From Winogradskyella ursingii (GTDB lineage: Bacteria; Bacteroidota; Bacteroidia; Flavobacteriales; Flavobacteriaceae): 64,000 bases of DNA. Below are positions 22,691 through 29,625 of this stretch, piece after piece (within the stretch, counting starts at the first letter, position 1; each line of letters begins with the position of its first letter). Where the stretch lies: contig NZ_JABFDH010000006.1 of NCBI RefSeq assembly GCF_013403975.1, positions 1-64,000 of the forward strand, in the 5' to 3' direction. Below the pieces are notes generated by a model, which was not told where the DNA came from, searched no databases, and was given only the letters and a program-made list of their open reading frames with translations. The translations under genes and the position numbers were made by a program.

Positions 22691-22740
22691 TGGCTACAAC
22701 AATTGGATATACGTATTAACTATATCCACATTATATGTCG
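22691..22740. other. Recombinase-proximal end of the array (attI-like site)
   Basis: TGGCTACAAC (22691-22700) is the inverted copy of the TAGCCA tag at the far end of the first cassette. It is followed by a small hairpin (GGATATA...TATATCC, 22705-22727) instead of a full junction palindrome, and then directly by the recombinase stop codon at 22742. This is where an attI-like primary site would be expected. The role is inferred from position. Confidence 0.5.
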
Positions 22741-22741
22741 T

Positions 22742-23869
22742 CTAAGATAATAAATCTTTTATGTTAGAAAAGGAACTATTGGCAACATGGGTGTAAATTT
22801 CCGTTGTCTTGGTTGAACTATGACCCAACAAGAGTTGAATGTGCCTAAGGTCAGTACCATTTTCTAAAAGGTGTGTTGCAAAACTATGTCTGAGCATATG
22901 TGGTGTAACTTTTTTACGTATGCCCGCTCTTTTCGATGCGGACTTAACAATATTCAATACACTAGATGCACTGTACTTGCCACCTTTCTGACCTTCAAAT
23001 AGATAAGTTAGAGGTTTGTATTCTTTATAGTAAACCTTAAGGTTTTTCAGGAGCGTCGCGCTTAATACACTAATCCTATCCTTATTCCCCTTTGCATTTT
23101 TGACCATAACAACCATGCGTTTACTATCGATATCCGTAATTTTAAGATTCAAAAGTTCGCTGCGACGAAGCCCTGATGAATAAAGGAGCTCTAATATGCA
23201 CCGGTGTTTTATATTATTGGTACAATTGATAATTTGTAAAACTTCATCTTTAGAAAGCACCTCTGGAAGTGACTTCGTTTTTCTTGGGCGTTCAATAGAG
23301 TAGAAGCGGTTGGGCATTCCCAGAACTACTTCATAATAGAATTTGATACTATTGATTGTCAGGTTTACGTGGGAATTGGAAAAGCCCCCTTGAATCAGTG
23401 ATTGAAGATATGTTCTAATATCCATTTCATCGATTTCATTTAACGATCTATCTTTGAAGTGATTGATAAAAGATTCGAAACTGGACACATAGTTCTTTAC
23501 GGTATTAGCGGAATATCTCTTTAGTTCCAGTTTTAGCAAATAGGACTCGGGACAATTTCTGTAGCCATCTACGGGTTCTCTTTGCCTATAGCTATCCAAT
23601 TTTATAGCAGGATTATTTTCATTTATAACTTTTTCATTGAAGAAGTAGTTGCCGTTGATCCATGCAACTCCCCGAAAAGTCTTAAAAACGAGATCAAGAT
23701 TTGCCTTAGTGTTTGTAAGGTAATACATCTGAAATTCATTGCTCCAAGATATTCCGGGTAGTTTCTCGACTAGAGCTTGTAATATTTTATCAGAAACAAA
23801 CTGTATTCCAATACACTTTTGGTTATTGATAAAAAGATGCTTTAAGGTAATATTTTTGGAGAGCTGCAT
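22742..23869 (-). CDS. Tyrosine recombinase, candidate cassette integrase
   Basis: A 375-aa tyrosine recombinase. Residues 1-100 form an extra N-terminal region (beta-rich, PGISWSNEFQMYYLTNTKAN and FRGVAWINGNYFF) not found in XerC/D. Residues 105-190 are the core-binding domain. Residues 200-375 are catalytic: R235 in SSGLRRSE, Lys in KGNKDR (260-265), H324 and R327 in HMLRHSF, H350 in LLGHSS and Y359. The stretch between the KGNKDR strand and HMLRH is short (about 60 residues) and lacks the extra helix that marks integron IntI. This type is common in Bacteroidota. Its stop is 41 bp from the first cassette end, on the same strand as the cassettes, so it is the best candidate for moving them. 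A 19-bp palindrome lies in its promoter region. Confidence 0.85.
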   Translation of the reverse strand: MQLSKNITLKHLFINNQKCIGIQFVSDKILQALVEKLPGISWSNEFQMYYLTNTKANLDLVFKTFRGVAWINGNYFFNEKVINENNPAIKLDSYRQREPVDGYRNCPESYLLKLELKRYSANTVKNYVSSFESFINHFKDRSLNEIDEMDIRTYLQSLIQGGFSNSHVNLTINSIKFYYEVVLGMPNRFYSIERPRKTKSLPEVLSKDEVLQIINCTNNIKHRCILELLYSSGLRRSELLNLKITDIDSKRMVVMVKNAKGNKDRISVLSATLLKNLKVYYKEYKPLTYLFEGQKGGKYSASSVLNIVKSASKRAGIRKKVTPHMLRHSFATHLLENGTDLRHIQLLLGHSSTKTTEIYTHVANSSFSNIKDLLS

Positions 23870-23938
23870 TGTTTTTGTTTTTCAAATTATGCAAATTAAA
23901 ATTGTTAGGCGTATCTTATTCGAATATTTGTCGTATAA

Positions 23939-23957
23939 TATCCGTTTAAAACGGATA
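23939..23957. promoter_or_regulatory. Palindromic operator candidate between divergent genes
   Basis: A perfect palindrome with a single central base (ATCCGTTTAAAACGGAT plus one flanking pair). It lies between the recombinase start (23869, minus) and the zinc-ribbon gene start (23961, plus), so it could control both divergent genes. Its right edge is 3 bp before the zinc-ribbon start codon. Binding partner unknown. Confidence 0.4.
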
Positions 23958-23960
23958 ATT

Positions 23961-24338
23961 ATGAGATTACAGAAAAATTGTCTTCACTGCGATAAGAAAT
24001 TAACCGGTAGGACAGATAAAAAATATTGTGACCCTCATTGCAAGAGTGCGTACCAATATAAGATAGAAAGGGAAAAACCAGAGCGTTTCTATAACAAAGT
24101 GGATAACCAGCTGAAATTGAACAGAAAAATACTCAAGCGCTATAATAAAGCAGGTAAGGCAACAATAAGAGCTAAGGTTTTAAAGGAGGATGGATTCGAC
24201 CACAAGTTTTTCACGCATTACTGGAAGAATAAAAAAGGGGATGTGTATCTGTTTATTTATGAATATGGTTTTTTAAACATCGCGGATAACAATACCCAGA
24301 AATATGTTCTGATACAATGGCAGGATTATATGAAATGA
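23961..24338 (+). CDS. Zinc-ribbon protein divergent from the recombinase
   Basis: A 125-aa protein with an N-terminal zinc ribbon: CLHCDKKLTGRTDKKYCDPHC gives CxxC and CxxxC pairs at about residues 7-27. A basic helical region follows (LNRKILKRYNKAGKATIRA), then a C-terminal strand region (KKGDVYLFIYEYGFLNI). Similar proteins are scattered through Bacteroidota, often next to mobile DNA, without known function. The frame is open from 23739, but that part overlaps the recombinase gene on the other strand, so ATG 23961 is chosen. DNA or RNA binding is plausible. Confidence 0.75.
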   Translation: MRLQKNCLHCDKKLTGRTDKKYCDPHCKSAYQYKIEREKPERFYNKVDNQLKLNRKILKRYNKAGKATIRAKVLKEDGFDHKFFTHYWKNKKGDVYLFIYEYGFLNIADNNTQKYVLIQWQDYMK

Positions 24339-24359
24339 TTTTCGATGAGTCAATTTTTA

Positions 24360-24779
24360 TCATTTGTAAATAATAGTCTCAGTTTCGATATCATACAAAG
24401 GATTACGACCTAAATGATCTAATGCCATATTTCTCACGGGAAAATACCGTTGTCCCTTGATAATCGATGAAAGTTTTCTTACGTCTTCCTTGGTTGCATT
24501 TCTTTTTGGTTCTGGAGTGAGGAGGTGCTTGGTTAGATCTACAGCGGCAGTTCCAATAGCTGCATTGCCTATTGCAGCAGTAGTTATTTTGGTTTTAGCC
24601 ATGGGTTTAGAGGGTTCGGTTACCGGAACTTTAGCTTCGTCGATAATTGTCAGCTGATCATTTTTTTGCTTAAGTTGCCACTTTCTACTTCTGCAAGAAT
24701 TACTGCAAAATCGTTGTACACCCCTTCTTTGAGGTTCGTATTCCGCACCACAATAATCACAAAAATCGGTATATTTCAT
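24360..24779 (-). CDS. Zinc-finger-like hypothetical protein
   Basis: A 139-aa protein opening with a Cys-rich zinc-binding motif, FCDYCGAEYEPQRRGVQRFC and SNSCRSRKW (CxxC ... CxxxC, about residues 6-32), followed by a low-complexity Ala/Thr stretch (TTAAIGNAAIGTAAV) and a basic C-terminal domain (DVRKLSSIIKGQRYFPVRNM). The short ribbon resembles that of the 23961 gene and of MYM/DUF2256-like proteins. A perfect 26-bp palindrome lies directly before its start codon and may be its operator. Function unknown. Confidence 0.65.
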   Translation of the reverse strand: MKYTDFCDYCGAEYEPQRRGVQRFCSNSCRSRKWQLKQKNDQLTIIDEAKVPVTEPSKPMAKTKITTAAIGNAAIGTAAVDLTKHLLTPEPKRNATKEDVRKLSSIIKGQRYFPVRNMALDHLGRNPLYDIETETIIYK

Positions 24780-24785
24780 AAATAT

Positions 24786-24811
24786 GCGTAAATTAAACGT
24801 TTAATTTACGC
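24786..24811. promoter_or_regulatory. 26-bp perfect palindrome upstream of 24360-24779
   Basis: Arms GCGTAAATTAAAC and GTTTAATTTACGC abut with no loop, 6 bp before the minus-strand start codon at 24779. Such a long perfect palindrome at a start site is a strong operator candidate; a hairpin in the mRNA leader is the alternative. Confidence 0.5.
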
Positions 24812-24825
24812 TAAATTAAAAACTT

Positions 24826-25563
24826 TCATTTAATACCAAAATAAGTTTCTAGTAATATTTTTTCTGCTAATTGCTCGGTCACAATTGCTTTTTTTGTAGA
24901 TTTTTGCGTTTGTAGCTTTTCCTTTGCGACACTAAAAGTTCCCTTTGGCACATTCAATTCAGGAACACGGATAGGATTTGGTTGTAAGATAAAATCGGAT
25001 ATTTTGCTTTTTGTAAAGCTTTTAGCTAAATCAGGAATAAAATCATCGACGATTCGTTGCATTTTAAAATTCTGGGTAGAAAGTAATTTTTTAGAATCAT
25101 AAAACGTGGTAACCAATGCCTCTAGATGCTTTTTAAAATTAAAACATTGATTATTAAACAAAATCTTCAATTTTTCATCTTCTTCAAATGTGTTATGTAG
25201 ATTACCATGCATCCATTTACTGTATTGGAGTAGCACTTCTACGAAAGTTATATATTTCTCTAATAAAAATTTAAATTCAGAATTGGATATTGCCTCTTGT
25301 TTTTCCACCATAATAAAGAGATTCTTTTCGTGATTTATGGCCATTACAGCTAAACCTTTTGAACTGGCCTTTTTGTCGTAATCTATTGGCCCTCTGTACT
25401 CATCGAACACAAAAACTCTATCAAATAATTTATTGTTTTTAAGTTCATTGAATTCATCGATAATCTCCTGTGCAATTTCTTTCTCTGGTATGTAAAATAG
25501 GAGTTCAGATACCAAATTAGGAATCAAACCAATATAAAGGTCGTAGAGTTTATTTTCGCTCAT
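24826..25563 (-). CDS. Hypothetical protein cotranscribed with island integrase
   Basis: A 245-aa, mostly helical soluble protein; I recognise no family. It has an N-terminal acidic region (EIAQEIIDEFNELKNNKLFD), a central part with several aromatics (YSKWMHGNLHNTFEEDEKLK) and a Lys/Gln-rich tail. Its start codon overlaps the stop of the integrase gene (4 bp), which implies coupled expression, so it may be an accessory factor of integration or a regulator. No catalytic motif is visible. Confidence 0.6.
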   Translation of the reverse strand: MSENKLYDLYIGLIPNLVSELLFYIPEKEIAQEIIDEFNELKNNKLFDRVFVFDEYRGPIDYDKKASSKGLAVMAINHEKNLFIMVEKQEAISNSEFKFLLEKYITFVEVLLQYSKWMHGNLHNTFEEDEKLKILFNNQCFNFKKHLEALVTTFYDSKKLLSTQNFKMQRIVDDFIPDLAKSFTKSKISDFILQPNPIRVPELNVPKGTFSVAKEKLQTQKSTKKAIVTEQLAEKILLETYFGIK

Positions 25564-26891
25564 ATTTTTCTTTTTAGCATATACGAAAAATCCTCAGGCA
25601 ACTCGGCATCGATGTCCCTTAGGTACTTTTCAAGTGCGGTCATTGTGCCATGTCCAGTAATTTGCATTAATCTGCTCTTAGCTGCGTGAGGCGAGGATTC
25701 TTTAATTAGTTCTCTGTACAGTTTTGTAACGAAGGTATGTCTGAAACTGTAGAGTCCGTAATCCGTTCCAAGATTAAAATGATCCTTAACAACCCTCTTA
25801 AAGCGCTTTGAGAAATGATCTCGCCTACTGTTTTCACTTGCCTCCCATTTGTCTCCGATTTTATGAGGTGTAAATAAGAGTGTGTTAGGTTTAAGTTTTG
25901 ACAGATCAGGGAGGTCTTCCAATAAAATCTGAGGAAGTATTTTGGTTTTCAGTTTACTGTTCTTCGCTTTGAATTGAACTGTTCTGTCTTTTACATTGAT
26001 GTCCTTGACCCTGATCCTGCAGACCTCAATGGGTCTCATAAAAGCATAGGCATAAAATTTTATAAAAAGTAACAGGATGGGGTCTTTCTCTTTGAGGTAT
26101 TTGAAAATATCGTTTTCTGTCTTACTTGAATAAGTCTTGTGGCGCTCTGGCTTAGCACTGAGTTTTTTTATATCCTTTACAAAGTTATCTTGAATAATCT
26201 CATTATCGACCAGAACTTGCAATACGCTGCTCAAATCCGTTCGATAGTTGTTTCTATTGCGAGGGGAGGAACGTACAAGAATATCGTTCAGATACTTTTG
26301 GAACAAGTTTTTACTAAGATCATCCAAAGTTATAATGTTTGGATGGTTACTTTCCAACCACTTTAAAAATGAACTGACCTTGTTTTCGTAATCTTTTAAG
26401 GTGCGTTCGCCGACCACTTTTTCTTTTAATTTTAGCCCAAATTGGAAAGCTTTTGAAATGGTCAATTGATCCTCAGCATATTTTTCTTCATTTTCTGAAT
26501 TTGATATCTCCAGTGCCTTTTTTGAAGGTAAGTTTTCAGAATTGGAACTCTTTTTCTTTTTGTTCAGTTTCTCATAAAGGGCTGAATTATCCTCAAAAGG
26601 ATTGTAGCCCAATTTTAGAAGTTTAAGTAACGATTTTCTGTAAATGGTCAAAACTTCCAAGCGTTCCTCCTTGGTTTTGTATTTATTTGCCGTACCGTAA
26701 AAAGGGGTGAGGCGTTTTAATTTTCCGGATTCTGGATGTCTAAATGAAAAATAGACATACCAACGCTTGCTCAAATTCCCTTTGGCAGTGTAGATTTTAG
26801 GTTTGGAAAAAAGCTTTTGTTCAGACAAATCGTATGCACTATCGTATTCACTTTCGTATGCAAATGTAAGTAATTGTTTAAGAGAAAACAT
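25560..26891 (-). CDS. Tyrosine integrase at tRNA-Met (island integrase)
   Basis: A 443-aa phage-type integrase. An N-terminal region (about 30-100; KRWYVYFSFRHPESGKLKR, then GYNPFE) is followed by a charged linker, a core-binding domain (about 145-240) and a catalytic domain. Catalytic residues seen are R286 in FMRPIEV, R384 in YSFRHTF (Tyr stands where the His of HxxR is usual), H414 in ITGHGT and Y423. It starts 56 bp from tRNA-Met and reads away from it, so it most likely inserted the island into that tRNA gene. Its ATG directly follows the T tract of a terminator, so the true 5' leader is uncertain. The downstream gene overlaps it by 4 bp. Confidence 0.88.
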   Translation of the reverse strand: MFSLKQLLTFAYESEYDSAYDLSEQKLFSKPKIYTAKGNLSKRWYVYFSFRHPESGKLKRLTPFYGTANKYKTKEERLEVLTIYRKSLLKLLKLGYNPFEDNSALYEKLNKKKKSSNSENLPSKKALEISNSENEEKYAEDQLTISKAFQFGLKLKEKVVGERTLKDYENKVSSFLKWLESNHPNIITLDDLSKNLFQKYLNDILVRSSPRNRNNYRTDLSSVLQVLVDNEIIQDNFVKDIKKLSAKPERHKTYSSKTENDIFKYLKEKDPILLLFIKFYAYAFMRPIEVCRIRVKDINVKDRTVQFKAKNSKLKTKILPQILLEDLPDLSKLKPNTLLFTPHKIGDKWEASENSRRDHFSKRFKRVVKDHFNLGTDYGLYSFRHTFVTKLYRELIKESSPHAAKSRLMQITGHGTMTALEKYLRDIDAELPEDFSYMLKRKI

Positions 26892-26921
26892 AAAAAAACG
26901 GTTTAGAGAAAATCTAAACCG
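26892..26921 (-). terminator. Terminator of tRNA-Met transcript
   Basis: CGGTTTAGA and TCTAAACCG pair over 9 bp with a 5-nt loop, followed by seven T on the minus strand. It lies 25 bp downstream of the tRNA and directly upstream of the integrase ATG. It would end tRNA transcription and keep it out of the integrase gene. Confidence 0.8.
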
Positions 26922-26946
26922 CTTAGGTTCTGCATTTTAAGTTTTG

Positions 26947-27020
26947 TAGCGAGAACGAGAATTGAACTCGTGACCTCCGGGTTATGAATCCGACGCTCTA
27001 ACCGACTGAGCTACCTCGCC
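26947..27020 (-). tRNA. tRNA-Met (anticodon CAT)
   Basis: A 74-nt tRNA read on the minus strand. The acceptor strand GGCGAGG pairs with TCTCGCT using G-T pairs at both ends, and the discriminator base is A. The D arm contains AGCTCAGTCGGTTAGAGC, the anticodon loop is TTCATAA with anticodon CAT, and the T arm is ACGAG-TTCAATT-CTCGT. CCA is not encoded. The sequence is most like elongator tRNA-Met; a tRNA-Ile decoding AUA through modified CAT is the alternative. It marks the junction of island and core genome. Confidence 0.93.
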
Positions 27021-27148
27021 ATAATTGCGGCTGCAAATATATAAACAAATTCTACGGGAGCAAACATAAGTTTCTAAAAAAATAATTTCAATCTAAAGTT
27101 TTAAACTAAGCTATATTTGTATATATTGAGCAGATAAACCAATCATTT

Positions 27149-27541
27149 ATGGACGACAAAGAAAAATTTGAAATGGAGTTTGTTATACAGGCATCTCCAT
27201 CACTTATATATACATACATTTCTACACCCTCTGGCATGTCAGAATGGTTTGCAGACAATGTAAATTCGCGAGGTGAATTATTCACTTTTATTTGGGATGG
27301 CTCTGAAGAACAAGCAAAATTACTAAGCAAAAAGAGTGGTGAACGAGTTAAATTTAGATGGTTAGTGGATGATGAAGATGGATCTAACTATTATTTTGAA
27401 ATCCGTATTCAAGTAGATGAAATTACGAAAGATGTATCTCTAATGATTACTGATTATGCAGAAGAGGATGAAATTGATGAAGCAAAAATGCTTTGGGACA
27501 ATCAAATTTCTAGTCTGAAGCAAGTTCTCGGTTCGAGATAA
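27149..27541 (+). CDS. START-like domain protein
   Basis: A 130-aa protein of the START/AHSA1-like fold: an N-terminal strand KFEMEFVIQASPSLIYTYIS, then TPSGMSEWFADNVNSRGELF, the typical ligand-pocket segment, WDGSEEQAKLLSKKSGERVK, and a long C-terminal helix. This short form is highly conserved in Bacteroidota as a single-copy core gene; the ligand is unknown. It is the first gene on the core side of the tRNA and starts 128 bp from it. The next gene, encoding an aminotransferase-fold enzyme, follows in the same direction after 83 bp. Confidence 0.85.
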   Translation: MDDKEKFEMEFVIQASPSLIYTYISTPSGMSEWFADNVNSRGELFTFIWDGSEEQAKLLSKKSGERVKFRWLVDDEDGSNYYFEIRIQVDEITKDVSLMITDYAEEDEIDEAKMLWDNQISSLKQVLGSR

Positions 27542-27624
27542 ATCGACTGACTTCGCACTAAAATAAATCTACAATTATATATTTGTCTCGATTTAATTAA
27601 AAATTAATAAATCGAGACTTTTTT

Positions 27625-28482
27625 ATGATAAATATCAACGGAACATTATTGACCATAGAATCGGCAAATACTTCTATTGAAAATAGAGGTTATAAATATG
27701 GTGACGCTTTATTCGAAACACTAAAAGTTGTTAATGGTGCAATTTTCTTTTGGGAAGATCATTATTTTAGATTAATGTCTTCAATGCGTATTATGCGTAT
27801 GGATATTCCGATGGATTTTACGATGGAATATCTCGAAAATGAGATCTTAAAAACACTTGAAGCAAATGATTTATTAGAAACTTCTGCACGGGTTCGATTA
27901 AATGTAGATAGAGGGGAAGGTGGCAAATATTTACCTTCTGAAGAAGCTAAGGTTCACTTTAGTATAAACGTTGAGTCGCATGCCAATCCGTTCTACAATA
28001 TAGACAAAACCTCCAATTATGTTGTAGATTTATACAAGGATTATTTTATGGCACCGGGTTTGTTGTCAGGATTAAAATCTAACAACAAAGCCTTACAGGT
28101 AATGGGAAGTATTTACGCTAAAGAAAATGATTTAGACAATTGTCTAGTCTTAAATACCAATAAAAGTGTGATTGAAGCATTGAACGGAAACCTATTTTTA
28201 GTGAAAGGTGATAAAATTAAAACTCCACCGCTAGAAGATGGTTGCTTAAAAGGGGTAATGCGAAAACAAGTATTAGAAGTTTTGTCAAAGGACGTTAATT
28301 TGCAAATTGAAGAAGCATCTATAAGTCCTTTTGAGCTTCAAAAAGCAGATGAATTATTTATTACTAATGTGATTAAGGGTATCATGCCAATTACCCAATA
28401 CCGCAAAAAGAATTATAGTATAGAAATTGCTCAGGAAATTTTAAAAAAATTGAATGCGAAATTGAGATTATCTCAATTATAG
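27625..28482 (+). CDS. Aminotransferase class IV (PabC/IlvE-like)
   Basis: A 285-aa PLP-dependent fold type IV enzyme. RGYKYGDALFETLKVVNG (about 22-39) is the conserved N-terminal signature. The PLP Lys is expected in GLKSNNKALQ (about 152). The C-terminal segment LEDGCLKGVMRKQVLEV, then ELFITNVIKGIMPITQY, matches the class. Length and sequence suggest 4-amino-4-deoxychorismate lyase (folate synthesis) or a branched-chain/D-amino acid aminotransferase; these are hard to separate by eye. The gene converges on the yqgE gene, overlapping its end by 10 bp. Confidence 0.85.
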   Translation: MININGTLLTIESANTSIENRGYKYGDALFETLKVVNGAIFFWEDHYFRLMSSMRIMRMDIPMDFTMEYLENEILKTLEANDLLETSARVRLNVDRGEGGKYLPSEEAKVHFSINVESHANPFYNIDKTSNYVVDLYKDYFMAPGLLSGLKSNNKALQVMGSIYAKENDLDNCLVLNTNKSVIEALNGNLFLVKGDKIKTPPLEDGCLKGVMRKQVLEVLSKDVNLQIEEASISPFELQKADELFITNVIKGIMPITQYRKKNYSIEIAQEILKKLNAKLRLSQL

Positions 28483-29027
28483 CTAGGATTTTCAGGCGCG
28501 TTAGACCAAATGCTGTAATCACCACCGAGCTCTAGCATTTTTTCGCGCCAAAAACTAACACAACTCTTTGATATGATATCGTTGTTGTAAATATTCTTTG
28601 AAACGAGCCAGGCGTTAGATTGTAGTTCGTTATCTAATTGCTGTTCATCCCATCCTGAATATCCTAAAAAGAAACGTATTTGATCTTCGGACAAAAGCTC
28701 TTTATTTATTAAGTCTAAGACGACATTAAAATCGCCTCCCCAAAAAATACCGTTAGAAATTTCGATACTATTAGGAATAAGATCTGGAGATTTATGGATA
28801 AAATAAAGATTATCTTGTTCTACAGGTCCACCATTATAGATTTTGAAATTAGATTGAGTGCCGTCAACGACATCCTTAAGATTAAAATTCAGTGGTTTAT
28901 TCAAAATAAAACCAACAGAGCCCAATGCATTATGGTCAGCAAGCAAAATTACCGACCTATTAAACGACATATCACCGATTATAGATGGTTCTGCAATGAG
29001 AAGTGCTCCTTTTTCAGGTTTTTTCAT
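28473..29027 (-). CDS. YqgE/AlgH family protein
   Basis: A 184-aa protein matching the UPF0301 family. PEKGALLIAEPSIIGDMSFN (about 3-22) is the family opening, followed by RSVILLADHNALGSVGFILN, VYNGGPVEQDNLYFIH-like text (here IYNGGPVEQDNLYFIH) and FLGYSGWDEQQLDNEL. The family is widespread; biochemical function is not settled. The 3' end overlaps the convergent aminotransferase gene by 10 bp. It follows the HU gene on the same strand but is separated from it by a strong terminator, so it must have its own promoter. Confidence 0.9.
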   Translation of the reverse strand: MKKPEKGALLIAEPSIIGDMSFNRSVILLADHNALGSVGFILNKPLNFNLKDVVDGTQSNFKIYNGGPVEQDNLYFIHKSPDLIPNSIEISNGIFWGGDFNVVLDLINKELLSEDQIRFFLGYSGWDEQQLDNELQSNAWLVSKNIYNNDIISKSCVSFWREKMLELGGDYSIWSNAPENPSYN

Positions 29028-29106
29028 TGGTTGGTTGACTTAATTGTGAAACTAAATCTATTCTATTTTTCTCACATTACCAACTTAAATGCCTTAAAAT
29101 TAGGAC

Positions 29107-29134
29107 AAAAAAAGTCTGCTCATTGAGCAGACTT
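29107..29134 (-). terminator. Terminator after HU gene
   Basis: AAGTCTGCTC pairs with GAGCAGACTT (10 bp, 3-nt loop) followed by a run of T on the minus strand, 24 bp after the HU stop codon. It is a classic strong intrinsic terminator. Confidence 0.9.
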
Positions 29135-29157
29135 AATATCTAAACAAAAAAAATGTT

Positions 29158-29430
29158 CTAGTTTACAGCACTACTTAAGTCAGAACCTGCCTTAAATTTC
29201 ACTACATTTTTTGCTTTAATCTTAATAGTTTTTCCAGTCTGTGGGTTTCTTCCGTCTCTCGCAGCTCTTCTAGAAACTGACCAAGAACCAAAACCTACTA
29301 AAGATACTCTGTTACCTTTTTGTAAAGCTCCTTCGATATCTACTAACATTGAGTCTAATGCTTTTTTTGCAGCTGCTTTTGTGATTCCAGCATTCTCTGC
29401 CATTCCATTGATTAAATCTGTTTTGTTCAT
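29158..29430 (-). CDS. HU family DNA-binding protein
   Basis: A 90-aa nucleoid protein: a helical N-terminal half (MNKTDLINGMAENAGITKAA) and the HU signature GFGSWSVSRRAARDGRNPQT followed by GKTIKIKAKNVVKFKAG. The DNA-clasping arm carries the RNPQTG motif with the conserved Pro that kinks DNA. It acts as a dimer, bending and compacting DNA. It is a single-gene transcript, flanked by its own terminator and about 195 bp of upstream intergenic sequence in which I see no other feature. Confidence 0.96.
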   Translation of the reverse strand: MNKTDLINGMAENAGITKAAAKKALDSMLVDIEGALQKGNRVSLVGFGSWSVSRRAARDGRNPQTGKTIKIKAKNVVKFKAGSDLSSAVN

Positions 29431-29625
29431 AAAAATTGAATTTAAATTGTTAAAATTTTGGTTTTTAAGTTATGTAGTTAAAAATCCGTACACAAAAATA
29501 TTAGTAATATTGAGCTACACAAGTAATAGCAAGGGAAATACGGCTTTTTGTTGATAACTTATAGCATTTGTTAATAAAGGATTGTATTTTATCGGATTTT
29601 TTATAAAACCAATAAACATAAGGGT

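Larger units (their letters stand above)
14596..22740 (-). mobile_element. Integron-like gene-cassette array
   Basis: Five cassettes, all transcribed leftward, lie downstream of the recombinase at 22742-23869. Cassette spans and tags: 21283-22696 (TAGCCA), 20315-21093 (GCAGTA), 18824-20189 (TATGC), 18098-18697 (GCAATA) and 14596-17968 (TGTGTA). Each tag follows GTTG at the left end and recurs inverted before CAAC at the right end. The four internal junctions J2-J5 are 125-189 bp palindromes with bulges. Cassettes carry one or two genes that nearly fill them. J1 (73-263) extends the array beyond the window once the 14.3 kb insertion is removed. The parallels with integrons are seen in sequence; mobility of the cassettes is inferred. 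Confidence 0.75.
1..26946. mobile_element. Genomic island next to tRNA-Met (composite, left end outside window)
   Basis: Accessory DNA fills the window up to the tRNA-Met gene. The sequence shows three different tyrosine recombinases, two restriction-modification systems, no housekeeping gene and many palindromic intergenic repeats. The integrase at 25560-26891 starts 56 bp from the tRNA, a common arrangement when an element has integrated at the 3' end of a tRNA gene. I could not find a second copy of the tRNA 3' end, so the far attachment site is probably beyond position 1. The unity of the island is inferred; the nested elements inside it are better supported. Confidence 0.6.

Noticed and set aside
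23739..23960. Longer start of the zinc-ribbon gene
   Set aside because: The extension overlaps the recombinase gene on the opposite strand and covers the palindromic operator candidate; ATG 23961 starts the conserved ribbon.
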